From an uncultured Chlorobiaceae bacterium (GTDB lineage: Bacteria; Bacteroidota; Chlorobiia; Chlorobiales; Chlorobiaceae): a stretch of 35,127 nucleotides of DNA. The translations under genes and the position numbers were made by a program. How positions within the stretch are numbered: position 1 is the first letter of the stretch; each line of letters starts with the position of its first letter. Under the pieces are notes generated by a model. The model was not told the DNA's origin. It saw only the letters and a program-made list of their open reading frames with translations, and did not search any database. Positions 33,001 through 35,127 of the stretch are shown here, in pieces. The stretch is from the NCBI GenBank assembly GCA_903994455.1, contig CAJEXI010000034.1, positions 1 to 35,127 of the forward strand, given 5' to 3'.

Positions 33001-35127
33001 TCCTCGTAGTCCAGTACCACCGGCATAAACGCATCACCTGTTTCGATGGCATAACCCGTCATGACGGTTTCAGGATTGAGCATACCATCCCCCTGATCTT
33101 CACCCGGATCCAGCTTACCATTACCATTAAGATCTTCACCCGCTCCAAGCTTGCCGTCTCCACGGTCTTCACCGGGATCAAGTATGCCGTTACTATTCAG
33201 GTCTTCTGATGGACGGGTCCAGGTGCTCTTCGAAAAATCAATCGTGGTTGGAAGAATCGAGACATCAAGATTATCGGTATTGTACGAAACGGCATTGGTT
33301 TTCTCATCAACAGTATAGCCTGTTGAGAGCTTGTAGCGCATGCCAACATTAATGTCAAGCTTTAAATCACGGGCATTCAACTCTACAAGGGGAATACCAT
33401 TGAGGCCAATAAAGTCAAGATTTGCCTGTGCCGCCAGATAGGTGCCAATGGTCACTCCGTCAAGGCCTATACCAATTTCTGCGGCAACAACAATCCCCAC
33501 ATCAAAATTCTGCAACACCAGACCAATCGCATCCTCGTTGACAACATCACTGCTGTTGATGCGCCCGTCACCATTGCTGTCGTAGAAGTAACCGTGCCCG
33601 CCTGAAGGAATACCGATAAAACCATTGGCATCGTTAATACCAATAGCAAGAGAGGTAACTGTTGTTTTTTCACCGTTTGAAAGTGTAACCTTTTCTCCTC
33701 CACGCAGCGTTATAGCCATTGATGCCGATAGTTGCACAAAACCAGCAAGGTTAATTTCAGCATAACCAATTTTAACCTGAATCAAGGCTCCTTCAATATC
33801 AAAAATCACCGCATTATTGCCGCCAGCCGGTACAGCATAGCCATAAGCAGCTAACTTGCCATCTTTATTGAGGTCTTCGGAAAGATCAAGTACAATATTG
33901 TTATTGAGATCCTCACCGGGATCAAGAATGCCGTTATAATTCTTGTCCTCGTCGTAGAGGTCAAGAATTGTGTTCTTGTTTTTGTCTTCGGGTGAATCAG
34001 GGAAGCTCTTTTTCCAGTTAATGGTTGGAGGGCCAAATAATTGAATTGCAACATTAACAGCAGCCTCCGTAATCTTTTCCGGAAGTTGCCAATAGAAAGT
34101 GTTTATGTTTACCTCAATATCCCTGGCCTGCACTTCAAGCAGATCCTTACTAATACCCACAAGCTCTGCTGTACCAACACTGGCCTTTGCCGTATAGAAT
34201 TTTGGCACATACTTTTGAAGACTGTCGGGCAGGAAGCTCAGCACCGTTGGCGTAAAAATACCAAAAGCAAAACTGACATCATCAACCACAACACCTACGG
34301 CAGAGTTGTTGATGTTATCCAGCAAGCCATCCGGCACACCTTTCGGACCAGTGAGATCCTCGCCATAGCGGTAGGGGCCATCAATACCGGCAAAACCCGT
34401 AAGATGAGAACCTGCAAGGGTGAGAGCTTCAACCTGAATCGGCACCGTGTCAATATTGGGCACTTCACTGCTCACGGCTCCCCACACCTGATTGACAATC
34501 TTTTTAAAACCGCCGAGGTCAACTTCCACTGCGAGCAGCTCACCCTTGCGGAATGCCAGCGATCCACGCAAATAGAGAAAATCAGCAACGACAATTTCGG
34601 CAACACCAATATCAACTCCCATCACCTCACTGCCACCCAGGGCAAGCAGCACCGGTGAACCACCCGTACCAATCTTTAAACCCCTGGTTCCATCACTATT
34701 TTCAATGCTTGTATAAATTGGCCGAGCTGAAACCAATGGCTTCGAACCGGCTTTGAGCTTGGTATATCCACCCGAATTAACATCTACGGTAATATCACGC
34801 CCAACGATTTTCAGGATATCACCAAAACCATACACACCCATTTCACCAGCATGTGCGGTAAATGAAAAAACACTTTGAGCCCCGAGCCAACCTGGCAGAT
34901 CAGCCTTGAAACAGCCAATAGCCAACTCAATGTTCTGCATCCCGAAACCAGTCACATCCTGCTCAGAGAGCGGTTTACTGAAATCAGGATCACTAACTCC
35001 AATAAAGAGACTGACATCGCTTGCGCCCAACGTCATTCCCTTAAACTTGACATCTTCAAAGGTGGAAAAGTCATCAGAAATCTTGAAGAGCTTCTGGAGC
35101 ATACCCGTTGGGGTCATGCCATCAGGC
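1..35127 (-). CDS. Internal fragment of a giant repeat-rich surface/secreted adhesin-like protein (at least 11,708 codons)
   Basis: One minus-strand frame is open from base 35126 to base 3 with no stop codon; both ends run off the window, so neither start nor stop can be assigned. The phase is constant at every landmark checked, with no sign of a frameshift. The protein is dominated by beta-strand repeats of haemagglutinin/solenoid style (short runs such as GNITL, GSISL, GNILL), 18 Ig-like domains, an RTX-like block, EF-hand-like loops and a Tyr/Trp module array. It is rich in Gly, Ser, Thr, Ala, Asp and Asn and almost free of Cys, as expected of an exported adhesin. Giant proteins of similar style are known in green sulfur bacteria and are often annotated as filamentous haemagglutinin or LEPR-XLL proteins. 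The LEPR-XLL motif lies near the N terminus in that family, which is outside this window, so I cannot confirm it. Function (adhesion, cell-cell contact, sheath or filament) is inferred from domain types only. The secretion route cannot be read here because both termini are missing. Confidence 0.95.
3..188 (-). other. Start of a fibronectin type III-like domain (runs off the window)
   Basis: Reads NGNVYFHWGEVEGADSYLLV, then VERDKMEFASRWLEEIAW, then FPAGIYEWSLYSWATDGL. A W at the second strand, the V.GA.(S/T)Y.(L/V).V strand, and a later (G).Y.W.(L/V).(A/S)....G strand are typical of fibronectin III folds. The domain is incomplete because the window ends. Confidence 0.5.
189..699 (-). other. 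Non-repetitive transition region after the tandem units
   Basis: The solenoid rhythm fades through VGLRNLKPLLLSVDRVAAD and SFMNGVNGLAAGDGISLESL and stops at TSLKVKYKQFQFLWDVGQ. The next part has more charged and aromatic residues (FLPPQLEFVVAMLADTSA, LRQRSMAAVVDHDLLQTI) and looks partly helical. I recognise no family. It seems to be the end of the long repeat rod and the beginning of a different region that includes the fibronectin-III-like domain. Confidence 0.45.
700..9100 (-). repeat. Thirteen tandem ~220-residue units with higher-order (two-unit) organisation
   Basis: A GNIRY motif (or its degenerate form) marks each unit, with top bases 8993, 8327, 7661, 6986, 6338, 5663, 5018, 4340, 3650, 2975, 2219, 1496 and 845. 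Spacing is 666, 666, 675, 648, 675, 645, 678, 690, 675, 756, 723 and 651 bases, all divisible by 3. A typical unit contains GNILL...GSIDIQ..V, SISIL, a GT.D..A..GSI.M.DGT stretch, GNIRY.A, TGN(I/V)SL, (L/V)R.SA or LILTAG, HLETTV.TL-type, (F/I)VTE or FIDE, VNRV, and LSD(I/L)TS. Between 4 and 8 kb, units of ~675 and ~645 bases alternate (A-B-A-B), giving the 1.32-kb period. Units near the two edges are diverged. The fold expected is a beta-solenoid like haemagglutinin passengers. Confidence 0.85.
3990..7970 (-). repeat. Three near-identical tandem copies of a ~1,320-bp (440-codon) repeat
   Basis: A conserved stretch encoding the SDSASLSDIT region begins near 4001, 5336 and 6656 (spacing 1335 and 1320). 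The GNILLH stretch is anchored at 4561, 5881 and 7204 (1320 and 1323). Comparing 5641-5798 with 6964-7121 by eye shows about 6 differences in roughly 158 bases. The two inner copies are the closest; copies further out diverge quickly. This implies recent duplication or gene conversion within a coding region, with length kept in multiples of three. Confidence 0.8.
10491..10553 (-). other. GF.QV.IG module, copy 2
   Basis: Reads LTNADLNALADGFTQVIIG and is followed by a (S)VRIGAIQSL strand. The core ALADGF(S/T)Q is almost identical to copy 1, about 19.5 kb away, so the two are clearly related despite the distance. Confidence 0.5.
11319..11366 (-). other. GF.RI.FG module, copy 3
   Basis: Reads TELEKFQPGFARIIFG after a TLYLD strand and before a SYIHIGDSAVA stretch. 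It matches copy 1 (30,060-30,119) and copy 2 (10,491-10,553) in the sequence L..(L/F)..GF.(Q/R)(I/V).(I/F)G. Confidence 0.45.
11968..12155 (-). other. Inserted small module with ISIDGTNF and VITVTDG strands
   Basis: Reads VENGGEYTISIDGTNFTC, then ATPDEVVSALASLIDADA (predicted helix), then YTASFSGNVITVTDGAG. The order strand, helix, strand is shared by small domains in some phage-tail and adhesin proteins and is reminiscent of the module at 25,935-26,195. It breaks the solenoid rhythm and contains one of the few Cys residues. Family assignment is uncertain. Confidence 0.4.
12870..17975 (-). repeat. Tandem array of 18 bacterial Ig-like domains (Big_13-like)
   Basis: Each unit opens with a line like PTVNTLTTSDTTPTLSGTA, followed by G..L.VTV....YT, a short L.Y, (S/T).(I/S)WSL strand, then L..GTY.VTA.V and a final strand (ELVIYT). 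This is the layout of the Ig-like domains of large bacterial adhesins (Big_13 and relatives). Domain starts (top base): 17975, 17690, 17390, 17087, 16808, 16532, 16244, 15947, 15644, 15356, 15065, 14795, 14519, 14270, 13955, 13664, 13355, 13076. Most units are 83-105 residues; the last is about 69 and merges into the next solenoid. Such arrays usually act as extended spacers in cell-surface proteins. The units are diverged from one another, unlike the repeats at 4-8 kb, which points to an older array. Confidence 0.85.
17976..21869 (-). other. Beta-solenoid (haemagglutinin-like) segment 3
   Basis: About 1,298 residues with a regular strand rhythm: SALLTAEDTLNVTASN, NGLALMAGSNLVLADS, GSDITLASKQDMTVGGL, DTITIAAARNILLSGS, GDVTLNDDLATTGSA, LNAGSAITLSEQADI. 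This T..G.I.L....D....G form is close to filamentous-haemagglutinin-like passengers. It runs directly into the first Ig-like domain through ATGAVTINAGVRSYDTTVTV. One Cys (DIACDSS near 19.46 kb) is among the dozen in the slice. No catalytic motif is seen. Confidence 0.6.
21870..22905 (-). other. Non-repetitive Trp/Tyr-rich island (~345 residues), unknown fold
   Basis: Bounded by FKMPPPMVSLNVSTIF on the N-terminal side and SPSLKALTITIDSNK on the C-terminal side. It has no solenoid rhythm. Aromatics are dense: TWAWGNGDQ, FGAWGEWVKDGDRYYTRA, HHGWRSFGWRDFKWKADG, YDYTYDWTSDW is echoed by DDYTYDWTSDWHDIYDT, and IYDYRPVYG. Charged residues, including Lys, Arg and His, are much commoner than in the flanks. 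It ends in a Thr/Gln-rich stretch (VRTVTQQDVNLWDTEAQ, TETISSTVRTTEEANA). I cannot assign a family. The contrast with the flanks suggests an independently folded functional domain. Confidence 0.5.
22906..23649 (-). other. Outlying Tyr/Trp module copy plus non-repetitive aromatic domain
   Basis: After KVVVGHKNYSMDVTLEQI comes a further Tyr/Trp unit: GYYNPNAAEG (top base 23579), LIEGLDYRN, VVDWSKAG, KEFTALNDAQNQAVLNATGY. It matches the array units at 27.7-29.1 kb element for element, with W in VDW. It continues into a non-repetitive part (KVLLEQTINGTP, EVIYRIEVDGWKDKYIKMP, GEAQYLTGDTTADGNNDDG). The unit lies more than 4 kb from the array, with a solenoid between. Confidence 0.55.
23650..27626 (-). 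other. Beta-solenoid (haemagglutinin-like) segment 2
   Basis: About 1,325 residues of short strands in regular rhythm, for example NLTIQSDKWVYFEG, SIITIKGGKDVDIYG, SKVVIVAGQQVLLDT, GSVDIVTSGDLNVG and NAITIMSGGDVIINA. The recurring idea G..I.I...G.V.I.G.(I/V).S is typical of FHA/parallel beta-helix passengers. It contains an inserted module with similarity to flagellin IN motifs at 25,935-26,195 and a weak GF module at 26,214-26,255. No enzymatic motif is seen. This segment separates the main Tyr/Trp array from its solitary outlying copy. Confidence 0.6.
25935..26195 (-). other. Inserted module resembling a flagellin/FliD IN motif
   Basis: About 87 residues running LVISLDKGTGFQDYTITI, then an Asn/Leu helix-like part (LGDLKADIQTVLDTVIG), then GDGNSLLSARLTDGRLMF, TSPRGTEFSI and finally YGLLGF. 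The order (strand with a hydrophobic ITI, a helix, a short loop, then AxL.DGRL.FTS..G..F.I and LGF) is like the flagellin IN motif found in FliD and flagellin-type proteins. Similarity is judged by eye only. The preceding LAEGFAEFADG is a weak form of the GF module. Confidence 0.4.
27627..27662 (-). other. Isolated EF-hand-like loop after the Tyr/Trp array
   Basis: Reads DSDNNGTVDEIQ: D1, D3, N5, G6, V8 fit a calcium loop, but position 12 is Q rather than an acidic residue. It sits between the last Tyr/Trp module (RWVLTDSSSNKYVIYAL) and the next solenoid stretch, as the loops at 33-34 kb also sit between modules. Confidence 0.5.
27690..29070 (-). repeat. Array of Tyr/Trp modules: YYN ... FTEG.DY.N ... 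W ... LT..QQ..VL..LGY (about 7 copies)
   Basis: Anchors ([VLIA](Y/F/W)(Y/F)(N/K)) have top bases at 28949, 28844, 28652, 28487, 28283, 28112 and 27839; spacing is 105, 192, 165, 204, 171 and 273 bases. A full unit has a YYN(A) strand, then a basic residue with L.T.FTEG, then DY.N or its equivalent, then W(G/S), an A.P linker, and a predicted short helix such as FEQLTIAQKQVVLNLLGY leading straight to the next strand. The first unit is short and lacks W and helix. The sixth has an extra helical insert (MTAEENEAYKTMTAEQKKG). I do not recognise a named family. The mixed helix/strand character and aromatic content differ sharply from the flanking beta-solenoids. A role as a binding surface is inferred only. 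Confidence 0.7.
29075..30809 (-). other. Beta-solenoid (haemagglutinin-like) segment 1
   Basis: Recurrent short strands such as GNITVIEANDLNILSG, KNITLSADDIDFASG, INIVGDVQSSD, TVTVNAGTGLTVLEGA and SISIAAEGEMKLSGAI follow the ~20-residue rhythm of parallel beta-helix or filamentous-haemagglutinin passenger regions. It contains one copy of the GF.QI.IG module (30,060-30,119). Near 29.1-29.25 kb it passes into a short helical-looking stretch (ADIIDKLNSG, SAIIAALTTQHYVL) before the Tyr/Trp array. No catalytic motif is seen. Confidence 0.6.
30060..30119 (-). other. GF.QI.IG module, copy 1
   Basis: Reads SMRDMDALADGFSQINIGHD. The same form, an acidic stretch, L..(L/F)..GF.(Q/R)(I/V).(I/F)G, recurs at 10,491-10,553 and 11,319-11,366, with a weaker form at 26,214-26,255. 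It resembles, but is not the same as, the L..I.A.TL.IG insertions known in filamentous-haemagglutinin-like passengers. It marks a recurring boundary element between solenoid stretches. Confidence 0.5.
30810..31190 (-). other. RTX-like glycine/aspartate-rich calcium-binding block
   Basis: Nonapeptide-like repeats are visible in order: GGKGNDIIV, GGEGDDTFL, GGVGNDAIT, LGTGNNKFI, ITGNGNNTIY, TGTGSDDIVV, GNGNTTINA and GPGESTIYV. These fit the RTX/haemolysin-type pattern GGxGxDxUx, with Asn often replacing Asp. RTX repeats bind calcium in a parallel beta-roll and are typical of proteins exported by type I secretion. Here the block falls near residues 1,315-1,440 of the slice with over 10,000 residues still to follow, so it is not a terminal RTX domain. 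A charged linker (31,190-31,440; YGKNDTETYRISQ) precedes it. Confidence 0.75.
31440..33060 (-). other. Beta-rich block of alternating amphipathic strands (~535 residues), unknown function
   Basis: This stretch has few calcium loops and few GNI-type solenoid repeats. It is a run of strands such as LYLRVSGQAEL, AGTVGFTNGGVYGALEVGG, GAASLEIVGGVGMKG and HFEITGAVDLTVDMEVLVL. The recurring form is a strand, a Gly turn, then (F/L).(I/L).G.(A/V).(L/F). It loosely resembles the long beta grooves of AsmA/TamB-type proteins, but I cannot assign a family. It is followed by the linker HLWRLAGPPVIA that precedes the RTX-like block. Residues are about 690-1,229 of this slice. Confidence 0.45.
33080..33216 (-). 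other. Second cluster of D/N-rich calcium loops
   Basis: After TRPSED the protein reads LNSNGILDPGED, RGDGKLGAGED, LNGNGKLDPGED and QGDGMLNPE. These are four tandem D/N-G-x-L-x-x-G-E-D loops of the same kind as the cluster near 33.9 kb. The regular ~11-residue spacing and D/N/G placement support repeated calcium sites. The DNA is also repetitive: the bases encoding DPGED recur within the cluster. It ends the third module and leads into the beta-rich block at 31.4-33.06 kb. Confidence 0.65.
33546..33581 (-). other. Single canonical EF-hand-like loop DSNGDGRINSSD
   Basis: Twelve residues with D1, N3, D5, G6, I8 and D12 match the classical EF-hand/dockerin calcium-loop spacing more closely than the neighbouring D/N clusters. 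It sits inside the third beta-rich module, after a GGHGYFY stretch. Calcium binding is inferred from the motif. Confidence 0.65.
33850..33990 (-). other. Cluster of EF-hand-like D/N-rich calcium loops (first cluster)
   Basis: The translated segment has four closely spaced loops: DKNKNTILD, DKNYNGILDPGED, LNNNIVLDLSED and LNKDGKLAAYG. Alternating Asp/Asn at positions 1, 3 and 5 with Gly at 6 and an aliphatic at 8 is the pattern of EF-hand, dockerin and thrombospondin-type-3 calcium loops. Several loops lack the usual acidic residue at position 12, and GILDPGED is the recurrent form. Calcium binding is inferred from the motif. The cluster links the second beta-rich module to the third, which suggests a calcium-rigidified hinge. 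Confidence 0.65.

Larger units (their letters stand above)
33300..35126 (-). repeat. Three related ~225-250-residue beta-rich modules (N-terminal side of window)
   Basis: Within the giant reading frame, three successive modules share an ending of the form ARDI.V.IN: GRDITVDVN near 34,777-34,800, ARDIEVNIN near 34,101-34,128 and ARDLKLDIN near 33,344-33,370. Upstream of each is a similar run: a GF or GL stretch with alternating hydrophobics, then a segment like F.A.A..G....G...I. Each module spans about 226 to 250 residues. The second and third modules then lead through N.....TI(N/D)(W/F).KS into D/N-rich calcium-type loops. I do not recognise a named family. The pattern of long amphipathic beta strands suggests an elongated beta structure. 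The first module may be incomplete because the window starts inside it. Confidence 0.6.

Noticed and set aside
31440..33060. Assignment of the beta-rich block to AsmA/TamB family
   Set aside because: Only general strand alternation is similar; no family motif is visible, so I left it unnamed.
1..35127. Possible intergenic gaps, promoters or terminators between separate genes
   Set aside because: The minus-strand frame does not break anywhere, and I saw no plausible gene boundary such as a stop followed by a ribosome binding site and start.

Overview
The window has no gene boundary. On the minus strand one reading frame (codon top positions congruent to 2 modulo 3, from 35126 down to 3) stays open through all 35,127 bases. 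That is 11,708 codons with neither the start nor the stop present. I followed the frame codon by codon by eye, found no stop, and confirmed the phase at many landmarks from 34913 to 845. The window is therefore an internal slice of one giant gene for a very large, probably secreted or surface-attached, multi-repeat protein. The high-coordinate end is the N-terminal side and base 1 is the C-terminal side. Every plus-strand ORF and every other-frame minus-strand ORF looks like a shadow of this gene. I see no intergenic DNA, promoter, terminator, RNA gene, mobile element or CRISPR array.

Layout in protein order, from high to low coordinates: (1) 33.3-35.1 kb, three related beta-rich modules, joined in part by EF-hand-like D/N-rich calcium loops; (2) 31.4-33.1 kb, a smooth beta-rich block; (3) 30.8-31.4 kb, a linker and an RTX-like G/D/N-rich calcium-binding block; (4) 29.1-30.8 kb, beta-solenoid (haemagglutinin-like) sequence; (5) 27.7-29.1 kb, an array of Tyr/Trp modules built on YYN, EG.DY.N, W and a short helix ending in LGY, with one more copy at 23.3-23.6 kb; (6) 23.65-27.7 kb, beta-solenoid; (7) 21.9-22.9 kb, a Trp/Tyr-rich non-repetitive island; (8) 18.0-21.9 kb, beta-solenoid; (9) 12.87-17.98 kb, 18 tandem bacterial Ig-like domains; (10) 9.1-12.9 kb, beta-solenoid; (11) 0.7-9.1 kb, 13 tandem ~220-residue units, the central part of which is a higher-order repeat of ~1.32 kb with nearly identical copies; (12) 0.2-0.7 kb, a non-repetitive transition; (13) 3-188, the start of a fibronectin-III-like domain running off the window.

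Composition is rich in Gly, Ser, Thr, Ala, Asp, Asn, Val and Ile, and only about 12 Cys codons occur in 11,708. This fits an exported adhesin or filament. Proteins of this scale and style (tens of thousands of residues, haemagglutinin-like repeats plus RTX and Ig-like domains) are known from green sulfur bacteria, notably the giant genes of Chlorobium chlorochromatii. GC content looks near 50 percent. A Chlorobium-type host is my best inference, but giant proteins also occur in Planctomycetota, Omnitrophota and Proteobacteria, and nothing here is a taxonomic marker.

Inferred working model: calcium-stiffened and beta-solenoid segments form a very long rod, Ig-like domains extend it, and the Tyr/Trp modules and non-repetitive islands are the best candidates for specific binding surfaces.
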